Under the pieces are notes generated by a model. The model did no database searches. It was not told the DNA's origin and saw only the letters and a program-made list of their open reading frames with translations. 53,289 nucleotides of DNA from an uncultured Ruminococcus sp. Lineage in GTDB: Bacteria; Bacillota; Clostridia; Oscillospirales; Acutalibacteraceae. Position 1 is the first letter of the stretch, and each line of letters begins with the position of its first letter. The translations under genes were made by a program, and so were the position numbers. The DNA is taken from positions 1-53,289 of the forward strand of contig CADAYK010000012.1 in NCBI GenBank assembly GCA_902792105.1, written 5' to 3'. This document shows positions 17,343-24,686 of the stretch, piece after piece.

Positions 17343-18482
17343 TTGGATAATTTGCAGAAAAATGAATCGGAAAGAAAAAAACACCTTTCAAAAATCACCG
17401 GAAGCTTAATAGGCGGAGCTATAGGCGATGCCTTAGGATATGAAGTGGAATTTCAAAGTGAAGCAGTAATTTTTCATAAATTCGGTGAAAAGGGAATCAC
17501 AAATTATTCGCTTGATCCGTTTACAGGCAAAGCGCTGATTTCCGACGATACCCAAATGACACTGTTTACAGCCTGCGGATTGCTTAACTATGACGCGGAA
17601 AAAGCGTTTAATAACAGCGATAAACGGCCAAGTGAATATGTCGCTGCGGCTTATCGGGACTGGCTGCTGACACAAAATACCGTGTATAAATCAAGGAACG
17701 AAAACAATCATTATACCCGGTTATGGAACGTGCCTGAATTGTTTTCTCAACGAGCGCCCGGAATCACCTGTCTTAATGCATTATATGCTAAAAAAGACGC
17801 TTTTGACGACTCCCCTGCCGCTAACAACAGTAAGGGATGCGGCGGAGTAATGCGCGTTGCGCCGGTCGGACTTTTCTTTGAAGGAGAAGATGTTAAAAAA
17901 ATTGACAGGCTGGCAGGCGATATTGCTGCTATTACTCACGGTCATACGCTTGGTTACACTCCTGCCGCCTTGTTGGCACACATTGTTCACCGGTGTGTAT
18001 ATCCTCAGCGCAGTTTGACACTGAGGCAAATTGTTGAGGAAGCTCTCGATACAACAGCGGAAATCTACAGCGGTAAAAGCTATATTGACGAACTGACAAC
18101 AATAATAAACCTTGCCATAGAATTGTCCGAAAATTATGATGATGATTTAAAGAATATTCACCGTATCGGTGAAGGCTGGGTTGGTGAAGAAGCCCTTGCA
18201 ATAGCGGTTTATTGCGCGCTTCGTTATCACAATAATTTTGATAAATGCATAATCACCGCTGTCAATCACAAAGGCGACAGCGATTCCACCGGCGCAATAG
18301 CCGGCAATATCCTCGGAGCATGGCTCGGAATGGACGCCATAAGCACAAAATGGACGCGCGATCTTGAACTGAAAGAAGTGATTGAAGAATTGGCAGAAGA
18401 TTTATGCTTCGGTTGTAATACACTAAAGACAACTTCAAAATCAGATGACAGAAGAGCAGAAAAATATTTGAACATAAACTGA
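17343..18482 (+). CDS. ADP-ribosylglycohydrolase (DraG/ARH family)
   Basis: A 379-residue protein with the dinuclear-magnesium motifs of ADP-ribosyl hydrolases: G-G-A-I-G-D-A-L-G-Y-E-V-E near residue 21, I-S-D-D-T-Q-M-T near 60, G-C-G-G-V-M-R-V-A-P, T-H-G-H-T-L-G-Y, and H-K-G-D-S-D-S-T-G-A-I-A-G near 310. These enzymes remove ADP-ribose from proteins, nucleic acids or small molecules. The start is TTG at 17343, set by AAAAGGAGG eight bases upstream; the frame is open further back but without a site. No ADP-ribosyltransferase is next to it. Confidence 0.92.
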   Translation: MDNLQKNESERKKHLSKITGSLIGGAIGDALGYEVEFQSEAVIFHKFGEKGITNYSLDPFTGKALISDDTQMTLFTACGLLNYDAEKAFNNSDKRPSEYVAAAYRDWLLTQNTVYKSRNENNHYTRLWNVPELFSQRAPGITCLNALYAKKDAFDDSPAANNSKGCGGVMRVAPVGLFFEGEDVKKIDRLAGDIAAITHGHTLGYTPAALLAHIVHRCVYPQRSLTLRQIVEEALDTTAEIYSGKSYIDELTTIINLAIELSENYDDDLKNIHRIGEGWVGEEALAIAVYCALRYHNNFDKCIITAVNHKGDSDSTGAIAGNILGAWLGMDAISTKWTRDLELKEVIEELAEDLCFGCNTLKTTSKSDDRRAEKYLNIN

Positions 18483-18524
18483 AAACAATATAAGAATAGC
18501 GTATTTTTTACGCTTAAAAGCAAA

Positions 18525-18549
18525 CAGGGTTCGGCTTAGTCGAACCCTG
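18525..18549. terminator. Bidirectional terminator between convergent genes
   Basis: CAGGGTTCG and CGAACCCTG form a perfect 9-bp stem with a 7-base loop between the glycohydrolase and the diguanylate cyclase. Confidence 0.8.
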
Positions 18550-18579
18550 AAAGTTTATACTATGATTGTCGTTATAATA

Positions 18580-19662
18580 TCAAGCTGTCAGTTGTGAGCT
18601 GACAGTACAGTTTTTACCTTTATCCTTAGCTGAATACAAATTGATATCAGCCTGACGAATCAGTTCATCCGCTTTTTCGGTACCGCCGTCGGGAGCAATG
18701 GCGAGACCTACTGTTAAGGTTGTACTCATATGCTCGCCGTTAAAAATAAATTCATGTGAACGGACAGCGTCAACAATTCTTTTGCATACGGTCTCCGCGT
18801 CAATGTCGGTGTGAAAAAAAATAAGGAATTCATCACCGCCCCACCGGCACAAATCGCCGCTTCCGTTCATAGTCTCTAAAATTTTCTGCCCTATTTCACG
18901 GATAACTATGTCGCCGTTAAGATGACCGAAGTTATCGTTAAAGTATTTAAAGTTATCAATATCAAGAACAGCGACAGCCGATGGCTTAATTTGGTACTTG
19001 TCCTGATTTCCGGTGATAGTTTGCAGCCAAAACCGGTTATACAGTCCGGTTAATGTATCATGAAAACACAAGAATTCGTATTTTTGACGCGACTCTTTAA
19101 GCGCTGAAATTGCCTGTAAACGTATTATTTCAAAAAGAAGAGCAACCACGAAAAACGCAAGATATAAAATCGGAAAACGCATTTTAAATGTGGCGTTATA
19201 TTGATACATCAGCAATTCGCCGCCAAAAGGCGTCCAAAAAAAGAATATTAACAGCAAAAACATAAGTATAGATATAAGAATGCCGTTTCTCATACCAAAC
19301 ATAAGCAAGCCGAAGCACGGCAGCATCGCTATCCACAGAACACTGAACCCGTCGGGTATGCCGGATGTGATAAAATATATAAATATAGCCAATATTTCGA
19401 CAGCGAAGAGAACAAGCGCCGCTTTTGCGGCGTATCCTCTTAACCGGTACAAAAAAAGATCAATAATACAGGCAATGGCGAATCCCAGAGTAACCCAAGT
19501 GAACGTTCCCTGATGTGTAAAAAAATTTACGGCAGACATGAATAAAGAGGTTATTCCGAGTGTTATAAAGATACATATAATCTGAAAATGCTTCCACCTT
19601 TCTTCGTTGGAAACAAGAATTTTTCTTTTTTGCCGGTATAGTTCTATTATTTTTTTCTTCAT
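18580..19662 (-). CDS. Membrane diguanylate cyclase (GGDEF)
   Basis: A 360-residue protein with about six N-terminal membrane helices (residues about 20-195) and a C-terminal GGDEF domain. The active site reads L-C-R-W-G-G-D-E-F, and F-H-D-T-L-T-G-L-Y-N-R marks the domain start. The residues before it are N-G-S-G-D-L-C-R, so the R-x-x-D product-inhibition site is not intact. The domain makes c-di-GMP from two GTP. The ATG at 19662 has GGAGGG seven bases upstream and is preferred over the longer frame. The sensory part has no recognised ligand-binding domain. Confidence 0.92.
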   Translation of the reverse strand: MKKKIIELYRQKRKILVSNEERWKHFQIICIFITLGITSLFMSAVNFFTHQGTFTWVTLGFAIACIIDLFLYRLRGYAAKAALVLFAVEILAIFIYFITSGIPDGFSVLWIAMLPCFGLLMFGMRNGILISILMFLLLIFFFWTPFGGELLMYQYNATFKMRFPILYLAFFVVALLFEIIRLQAISALKESRQKYEFLCFHDTLTGLYNRFWLQTITGNQDKYQIKPSAVAVLDIDNFKYFNDNFGHLNGDIVIREIGQKILETMNGSGDLCRWGGDEFLIFFHTDIDAETVCKRIVDAVRSHEFIFNGEHMSTTLTVGLAIAPDGGTEKADELIRQADINLYSAKDKGKNCTVSSQLTA

Positions 19663-19953
19663 TTTGCTGCCCTCCGGGACATACCCATCGCTTGAGGTCG
19701 TTTTTAAGGTCATTCCGTGAGAAAATGAATTAATTGCGGAATATATATGCCTATAAAATATTTTAACATAAAATAAAAATAATAAAAATTGACAAAATAG
19801 CTAAAACCATCTAGATTATATAATAACATTTATTATAAATTACATATATTAAATAAATATAATACTAATTAGCTCACTTGTAATAATATTTTAGGTTTCC
19901 GGTGTAACGGTTCCGACATGCTTCTTTGTATCCGTCCGTTTTGTATTTTTTCG

Positions 19954-20754
19954 TCAGCTTCCCGCGCTTTCATAGGCTCTGATACCTTTGTGCCAAACCA
20001 TGATCCCCGCTCCCATCAGCACGGCAGAGGCTAACACGGGCATCCCTAAATTGAACAGCGGATTTTCACCCTTTAAGATAAACAGCGCCGGAAAGTAAGA
20101 GGTCAGCGCAAAAGGAATGATATAGGTGATGACATTCTGCACAAGGCGGTTGTAGACCGTTGTCGGGTACTTTGCAAAGTCGCTGAACATGTAAAACATA
20201 TAGATAACATTGCCGCTGCGTTTTGCCCAAAATGCGACTGACGCCGTAATGGTTTTGACGCCTGTAAAAATCAGCGTAACAAACGGGATGACTGCAATGA
20301 AGGCAAGCACCCTGAATGCGTCCCAATCCGCCCGGATGCCGGGCGCGGACACACAGACAAGCGCAATGCCCATGATCAGCTCGCCGAGGGCGTCGATTTG
20401 GATCTTCTCCACCAAAACATGAAAGTACGTGTTGACAGGACGGGTAAGGTATTTGTCAAAGTCGCCCTTTCTGACGATGAAGTAGCCGACCGACCAAAGG
20501 TTGTCAAAGAAAAAGTGATCTATCCCCTTGGGGATCAGCGACATTCCGTAGATGAACACCACCTCGTTGACGCTCCAGCCCGCAAGGTCGGGGATTTGCC
20601 CGAAGATGATCCATAAGAACATCAGATTGGAAAGCTGAACCAGGAAAAAGCCGATGATGCCGACAATAAAATCGCCCTTGTACTCCATCATTCGCTTGAA
20701 TTCCTGCGCCATGAAGATGCGGTGGATCCGCAGCATTCGTTTGATATTTTTCAT
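19954..20754 (-). CDS. ABC-2 type transporter permease (COG3694-like)
   Basis: A 266-residue protein with six membrane helices; the R-K-G-D-F-D-K-Y-L-T-R-P-V-N block in the first half is typical of this permease family. It starts four bases after its sister permease. Together with the second permease and the ATPase it forms a complete exporter of the COG4586/4587/3694 type. Base composition is visibly GC-richer than the flanks. The substrate is unknown; a toxic compound is likely from the operon's attenuator-like leader. Confidence 0.88.
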   Translation of the reverse strand: MKNIKRMLRIHRIFMAQEFKRMMEYKGDFIVGIIGFFLVQLSNLMFLWIIFGQIPDLAGWSVNEVVFIYGMSLIPKGIDHFFFDNLWSVGYFIVRKGDFDKYLTRPVNTYFHVLVEKIQIDALGELIMGIALVCVSAPGIRADWDAFRVLAFIAVIPFVTLIFTGVKTITASVAFWAKRSGNVIYMFYMFSDFAKYPTTVYNRLVQNVITYIIPFALTSYFPALFILKGENPLFNLGMPVLASAVLMGAGIMVWHKGIRAYESAGS

Positions 20755-20758
20755 TGAA

Positions 20759-21580
20759 TCAACCTCCCTGTGATGATAGCCGCTTGACCGAGATCCTCCA
20801 AAGCAGCTTGGAAAGCCCGAAAAAGAACAGTACCCAAAACACCTGCAAGCCGATATAGTACAGAAGCTGCGCCCCCGTGTACTTTCCCATATAGATCATA
20901 ACGGGCGTGTAATTGAGCGACGCGAACGGCAGGAACAGAAACACCTTTTCCAGCACGCCGGGCAGAAACGAAAGCGGAACGACCGCGCCCGACAAAAAGC
21001 CGACGACGACATTTTTCATCATATTAGCGCCCCAAAGGTACTTGATGACAAAGGCGGTAAAGCCAAAGCAGATGTTAAAATAAAAACTGATCAAATATGC
21101 CAGCGCACAGCTGAAAAGGTACAGTATCAGACTCAGCGCGTTAAACTGTAACACGCCGCTTATCATGGTGCGTATGACCTCGACCGTGATTATCATCGGG
21201 GCTGCGATCGCGATCTCGGTAGGCAGCTTGTTGCCCAGCTCCTGAAACAAAAAGGTCGCGTTATAGCTCACGGGCTTGATCATCCTCATAATGATCGAGC
21301 CGTCGCGGATCTCCTCACCAACCACATATGCGCCGTCACTGGCGATGATGGTTCCCGTCAGAAACATCAGCACGATGTATACGATCATCTGCGGCATGGT
21401 AAAGCCGTTCATTGACTCCTTATCGCCCGAGCTGTAGACCGCCGCCCAGATAAAGTACGTCACAAAGCAGGAGAGCGCTTCGCCGAGCATGAAAAAGATC
21501 CAGTTGACGCGGTAGGTAGCCACCTCCTGCATGCCGGCGTTGACGAACGGCAGGTAGATTTTAAGCTTGCGTTTCATCAC
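20759..21580 (-). CDS. ABC-2 type transporter permease (COG4587-like)
   Basis: A 273-residue six-helix protein. G-E-E-I-R-D-G-S-I-I-M-R-M-I-K-P-V near residue 88 corresponds to the same R-x-G-x-I/F-x-x-x-L/M-x-x-P block as in its partner. The start overlaps the ATPase stop by four bases (ATGA type), so translation is coupled. Second gene of the GC-rich exporter operon. Confidence 0.88.
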   Translation of the reverse strand: MMKRKLKIYLPFVNAGMQEVATYRVNWIFFMLGEALSCFVTYFIWAAVYSSGDKESMNGFTMPQMIVYIVLMFLTGTIIASDGAYVVGEEIRDGSIIMRMIKPVSYNATFLFQELGNKLPTEIAIAAPMIITVEVIRTMISGVLQFNALSLILYLFSCALAYLISFYFNICFGFTAFVIKYLWGANMMKNVVVGFLSGAVVPLSFLPGVLEKVFLFLPFASLNYTPVMIYMGKYTGAQLLYYIGLQVFWVLFFFGLSKLLWRISVKRLSSQGG

Positions 21581-22581
21581 ACCGCCCCCTGACCGTACAG
21601 TCTGCGGATGATCTCCTCAATGTCGGCATCCTTGACGCTGATATCGCTGACGCTGACCTTGTTCAGCGTGTAGGACAGTATATCCGATACCGGCACGGCA
21701 GCGCTGTTGAACCGCACCTTCACAACGTTGCCCTCGGTTTCCACGCTGACATCCTCTTCACCGAGACTGAAATGCTTTGCATATTCCAAAACCGCGGCGG
21801 CGTTTGCAACGCCCGTTTCGAATGTAAGCTCGCGGATTTGTCCGTACTGTGTCTTCAAACCGGCGATCGAACCGTCAAACACCTTTGTACCCTTGTCGAT
21901 CATGACGATCCGTTTTGAAAGCTGCTCAATGTCCGCAAGGTCGTGGGTGGTGAGGATGACGGTGGTTTTTTCATGACGGTTGATGTACTCGATAGCCTTA
22001 CGGATGTTGTCTTTGACCACCACGTCAAGACCGATGGTCGGCTCGTCGAGGAAGAGCACCTTTGGGCTGTGCAGCAGCGAGGCGGCGATATCCGCCCTCA
22101 TGCGCTGACCGAGCGAGAGCGTCCGCACAGGGCTTGCTATAAACTCCTCCAGCTCCAGCACCTCGTTCAAAAACGCCATGCGCCTGTTGTAGCTGTCCTC
22201 GGGCACCTCGTAGATCTCCTTGAGCACGCCGTAGGTTTCCCTGAGCGGCAGATCCCACCACAGCTGCGTTCTCTGTCCGAACACAACGCCGATCTCCTTG
22301 ACGTAGCTTTGGCGGTTTTGCGTGGGATTTTTGCCGTTGATGGTACAGCTTCCCGCTGTAGGCGTCAGGATGCCTGTCAGCATTTTGATGACCGTGCTTT
22401 TGCCGGCGCCGTTCGGTCCGATAAAGCCGAGGATCTCTCCCTCTTCCACCGAAAAGCTGATGTCACGCACGGCAACGACTTTTTCGGATTTCGGCTTAAA
22501 CAGCGACTTAACACTGCCCTTCAGTCCCGGCTCCTTGACCGTTTTCTTAAATTCTTTTCTAAGCTTATCGACTGTAATCAT
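21577..22581 (-). CDS. ABC transporter ATP-binding protein (COG4586-like)
   Basis: A 334-residue ATPase: Walker A G-P-N-G-A-G-K-S-T near residue 57, Q-loop V-F-G-Q-R-T-Q-L-W-W-D, signature L-S-L-G-Q-R-M-R-A-D, Walker B V-L-F-L-D-E-P-T-I-G-L-D, and H-loop T-T-H-D. The W-W-D after the Q-loop is usual in this subfamily of exporters. The second ATG (22581) is chosen because AAGGGGG sits at the right distance; the first ATG overlaps the site. First structural gene of the exporter operon, behind an upstream ORF and terminator. Confidence 0.93.
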   Translation of the reverse strand: MITVDKLRKEFKKTVKEPGLKGSVKSLFKPKSEKVVAVRDISFSVEEGEILGFIGPNGAGKSTVIKMLTGILTPTAGSCTINGKNPTQNRQSYVKEIGVVFGQRTQLWWDLPLRETYGVLKEIYEVPEDSYNRRMAFLNEVLELEEFIASPVRTLSLGQRMRADIAASLLHSPKVLFLDEPTIGLDVVVKDNIRKAIEYINRHEKTTVILTTHDLADIEQLSKRIVMIDKGTKVFDGSIAGLKTQYGQIRELTFETGVANAAAVLEYAKHFSLGEEDVSVETEGNVVKVRFNSAAVPVSDILSYTLNKVSVSDISVKDADIEEIIRRLYGQGAV

Positions 22582-22604
22582 GTTCATACCCCCTTTTCCA
22601 AAAA

Positions 22605-22645
22605 AACAAAAACCGGTCAGAAGCTATACAAGCCACTGACCGGTT
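22605..22645 (-). terminator. Intrinsic terminator in the exporter leader (attenuator)
   Basis: On the minus strand AACCGGTCAG (22636-22645) and CTGACCGGTT (22611-22620) form a perfect 10-bp stem with a 15-base loop, followed by TTTGTTTTTTT. It lies between the upstream ORF and the ATPase, in the direction of transcription, with no other gene to terminate. Confidence 0.75.
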
Positions 22646-22663
22646 GCCGAGCAAGCACTAAAA

Positions 22664-22747
22664 TTACGCGCGCAACAATCCAAGCCGGTTGCCTGATTTG
22701 ACAATAGCCTGCTTATGATCCATATTGTTGTAAGTATACATCAACAT
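22664..22747 (-). CDS. 27-residue upstream ORF (leader peptide) of the exporter operon
   Basis: ATG at 22745-22747 with AGGAGGT eight bases upstream, 27 codons, TAA. The peptide begins MLMYTYNNMDHKQ and ends GNRLGLLRA. The start region GCGCAACAAT (plus 22746-22755) is exactly complementary to ATTGTTGCGC at the end of the ORF (plus 22670-22679). Codons for G-N-R carry GGCAACCGG, a copy of the sequence at the 5' arm of the downstream terminator. No similarity to a known peptide is recognised; translation is inferred. Confidence 0.6.
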   Translation of the reverse strand: MLMYTYNNMDHKQAIVKSGNRLGLLRA

Positions 22748-22776
22748 TGTTGCGCACCTCCTGTAATTTTTTGCCT

Positions 22777-22805
22777 ATTATAACACCAATGGCGGCATCT
22801 GTCAA
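22777..22805 (-). promoter_or_regulatory. Consensus promoter of the exporter operon
   Basis: TTGACA (22800-22805), 17 bases, TATAAT (22777-22782) on the minus strand; the upstream ORF starts 30 bases later. Confidence 0.85.
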
Positions 22806-22825
22806 GACAAAAAGCAAGAAAAAAA

Positions 22826-22903
22826 GAATAAAGAATAGTGAATAATACGCAAGAAACGCTCCAAAGGTTCGTGTCATTATTATTAATTCCCTATTCATTA
22901 TTC
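22826..22903. repeat. Small imperfect palindromic (MITE/REP-like) element
   Basis: GAATAAAGAATAGTGAATAAT at the left and, inverted, GAATAATGAATAGGGAATTA at the right bound about 78 bp. It lies between the tRNA cluster and the exporter promoter. Any open frame through it is spurious. Confidence 0.45.
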
Positions 22904-22938
22904 TTTCTTCTTTGAGCCATGCGTCAGCATGGCGTTTC

Positions 22939-23013
22939 TGGCTGGGCCGGCGGGATTCGAACCCACGGATGACGGAGTCAAAGTCCGTTGCCTTACCGCT
23001 TGGCGACGGCCCA
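22939..23013 (-). tRNA. tRNA-Gln (anticodon TTG), CCA encoded
   Basis: Acceptor TGGGCCG/CGGCCCA, anticodon stem ACGGA with loop CTTTGAC, T-arm GGGTTCGAATCCC, discriminator G then CCA. Last tRNA of a four-gene cluster transcribed on the minus strand. Confidence 0.96.
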
Positions 23014-23060
23014 TCGATGTTAATAACAATACAGCCGCACAAGTTTTCTTGTGCGGCTAT

Positions 23061-23136
23061 TGGTGACCCATCGGAGATTCGAACTCCGGACACCTTGATT
23101 AAAAGTCAAGTGCTCTGCCAACTGAGCTAATGAGTC
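23061..23136 (-). tRNA. tRNA-Lys (anticodon TTT), CCA encoded
   Basis: Acceptor GACTCAT/ATGGGTC, anticodon stem CTTGA/TCAAG with loop CTTTTAA, T-arm GGAGTTCGAATCTCC, CCA at the 3' end. Confidence 0.96.
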
Positions 23137-23139
23137 AAG

Positions 23140-23217
23140 TGGGGTGGAATGACGGATTCGAACCGTCGGTCTTCAGTGCCACAAACTGACGCGTTAACCA
23201 ACTACGCTAATCCCACC
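23140..23217 (-). tRNA. tRNA-His (anticodon GTG), CCA encoded
   Basis: Acceptor GTGGGAT/ATTCCAC with the extra 5' G (G-1) opposite C73, anticodon stem TCAGT/ACTGA with loop TTGTGGC, CCA encoded. A second copy of its first 20 bases lies directly upstream. Confidence 0.95.
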
Positions 23218-23237
23218 CCAACTACGCTAATCCCACC
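23198..23237 (-). repeat. 20-bp tandem duplication of the tRNA-His 5' end
   Basis: The 20-bp unit CCAACTACGCTAATCCCACC (plus strand) occurs at 23198-23217 and again, directly abutting, at 23218-23237. The first copy is the acceptor and D-arm start of the functional tRNA-His; the second is an orphan copy just 5' of it in the transcript. Confidence 0.95.
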
Positions 23238-23243
23238 GAATAA

Positions 23244-23320
23244 TGGCGCGCCAAAAGGGACTCGAACCCCTGACCTACTGCTTAGAAGGCAGTTGCTCTA
23301 TCCAGCTGAGCTATTGGCGC
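23244..23320 (-). tRNA. tRNA-Arg (anticodon TCT), CCA encoded
   Basis: Acceptor GCGCCAA/TTGGCGC, anticodon stem ACTGC/GCAGT with loop CTTCTAA, T-arm GGGGTTCGAGTCCC, discriminator G and CCA. First gene of the cluster. Confidence 0.96.
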
Positions 23321-23348
23321 ATTTCGCTGTTATTAAGTCAGCTTATAT

Positions 23349-23377
23349 ATTATATCGTTTATGCGTACAAATGTCAA
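23349..23377 (-). promoter_or_regulatory. Consensus promoter of the tRNA cluster
   Basis: TTGACA (23372-23377), 17 bases, TATAAT (23349-23354) on the minus strand, about 29 bases before tRNA-Arg. Confidence 0.88.
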
Positions 23378-23404
23378 TAGTTTTTTTCAAATTCATTAAA
23401 AATA

Positions 23405-24508
23405 TTACAATTCCCCTCTTGAATGCCTGATTGCAAGCGCCTTGTTTCTGTACTCCTTCTCAAAAGATACCTCCCGGATCAGTTTTACAAAATCCGGAAG
23501 AACATAAGGCTGGTTTTCGCTGAGAAGCTCTATTTCAAGAGTAGCCTTGTCGTCCCAGAACGGGTAAACATCAAGCTCGTAATATGTAGAGTTCATCGAA
23601 ATGCAGTATCTGTCTTTAGAGATAATGCCGACAACGGATTCTTTATCGAAAAGATAGTTATAATATTCTTTTTCGGAAATAAAAGATTCTATTTCTATAC
23701 GGATCAAATCGTTTATTTTGTGTTTGATTGTCTTTATATAAACCGCGTTCCTCCCCTCTCCCCGTTTTCTGACACGGAATTGACCTTCGGTTTTAGAGGA
23801 TAAATAAGCCTGGGTAATCGGGATTTTGCGGCAGTTTTTCATGCTGTTAAGCATTATTAGATCAGGCATTTCAATAAGAAATTTACGCTCGATCTCAAGC
23901 GGCTCGGGAATTCCCAAAAAGCCTTTTACCTCATCAAGCAGCCTGTTAAGCTTTTGAGTAAAACCGGTTGAGTTGTCAATTATGCGCAGGTGCACAGTGC
24001 CTGTCCACAAAGCGATAAGCTCGGCGTCAAGCTTTCTTGCGTCCTCAATGCTTTCGCACCTTTGGGGATTGGTCTTTGAATTGTAATAGTTTTCAGCTCC
24101 GTCGGCAGCGGTAACCATATGAAATACCGCATCGTAACGGTTGCGTATCTTTTCTTCATTCAGGTTGAATTTGCCTGCGTACAGCTCAAAATAATCCCCT
24201 TTTACATAAGCTCTGCTGTCAAGCAAGCCTCTGTCAAAAATAAGAACAACTTTGTTTTTGTTCATGGCTTTTGCTTTTTCGATTAAAGCATTTTCATTTT
24301 TAAGCTGAGTTTCAAACAACAAACTGTGAAATTCAAACACACCCATATTGTCAGGAGTTTTTCCCTCCTGCATAAGAGCGGTAGCGCACTCGTTAAGAGT
24401 CAGTACGTTTTGCCCGAGTTTCTCAAGTTCAGTCTTTAAAAAGAGTAATGCCGAAGACTTTCCCGCACACGGACCGCCCGAAATGGCAATTTTAATTATC
24501 TCATTCAT
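23405..24508 (-). CDS. P-loop NTPase/kinase fused to a CYTH (triphosphate tunnel) domain
   Basis: A 367-residue cytoplasmic protein. Residues 1-195 are an AAA_28-type P-loop domain: Walker A S-G-G-P-C-A-G-K-S-S near residue 10, V-L-I-F-D-R-G-L-L-D-S for Walker B, and an N-P-Q-R lid. Residues about 203-365 are a CYTH domain opening with the E-x-E-x-K signature in L-E-I-E-R-K-F-L-I, followed by R-V-R-K-R and K-T-I-K tunnel residues, and E-L-D-V-Y near the end. CYTH enzymes hydrolyse triphosphates (thiamine triphosphate, inorganic triphosphate) or make cAMP. The joined kinase and CYTH parts suggest linked making and breaking of a phosphorylated compound; substrate unknown. Confidence 0.88.
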   Translation of the reverse strand: MNEIIKIAISGGPCAGKSSALLFLKTELEKLGQNVLTLNECATALMQEGKTPDNMGVFEFHSLLFETQLKNENALIEKAKAMNKNKVVLIFDRGLLDSRAYVKGDYFELYAGKFNLNEEKIRNRYDAVFHMVTAADGAENYYNSKTNPQRCESIEDARKLDAELIALWTGTVHLRIIDNSTGFTQKLNRLLDEVKGFLGIPEPLEIERKFLIEMPDLIMLNSMKNCRKIPITQAYLSSKTEGQFRVRKRGEGRNAVYIKTIKHKINDLIRIEIESFISEKEYYNYLFDKESVVGIISKDRYCISMNSTYYELDVYPFWDDKATLEIELLSENQPYVLPDFVKLIREVSFEKEYRNKALAIRHSRGEL

Positions 24509-24618
24509 AATAATAATTCCTTTTCAGAAATAATCTCCCCTGTTTAATACCATTATACTTATATTGCTCCGTTTTTAATTCCGGCATAGAAATATATAAA
24601 TTATTATTTATTACCACA

Positions 24619-24647
24619 TTGACATTACCGCATTAAAGTGGTAAAAT
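24619..24647 (+). promoter_or_regulatory. Promoter of ilvE
   Basis: TTGACA (24619-24624), 17 bases, TAAAAT (24642-24647), 39 bases before the ATG. Confidence 0.75.
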
Positions 24648-24686
24648 GAGCGTAAGAATTATAACTTTTGAAGGGAAGTAATATAA

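Noticed and set aside
19714..19953. Gene or RNA in the 240-bp gap between the diguanylate cyclase and the exporter
   Set aside because: Very AT-rich at the start, then GC-richer toward the exporter; no ribosome site with an open frame and no strong hairpin found.
21943..22701. Long open frame of about 250 codons on the plus strand opposite the ABC ATPase
   Set aside because: It mirrors the GC-rich ATPase gene, has no ribosome site or family motif, and crosses the leader terminator.
22713..23093. Open frame of 126 codons on the minus strand with a hydrophobic end
   Set aside because: It runs through tRNA-Lys, tRNA-Gln, a palindromic repeat and the exporter promoter, so it cannot be a gene.
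23218..23237. Second tRNA-His gene
   Set aside because: Only the first 20 bases of the tRNA are duplicated; no anticodon or T-arm follows.
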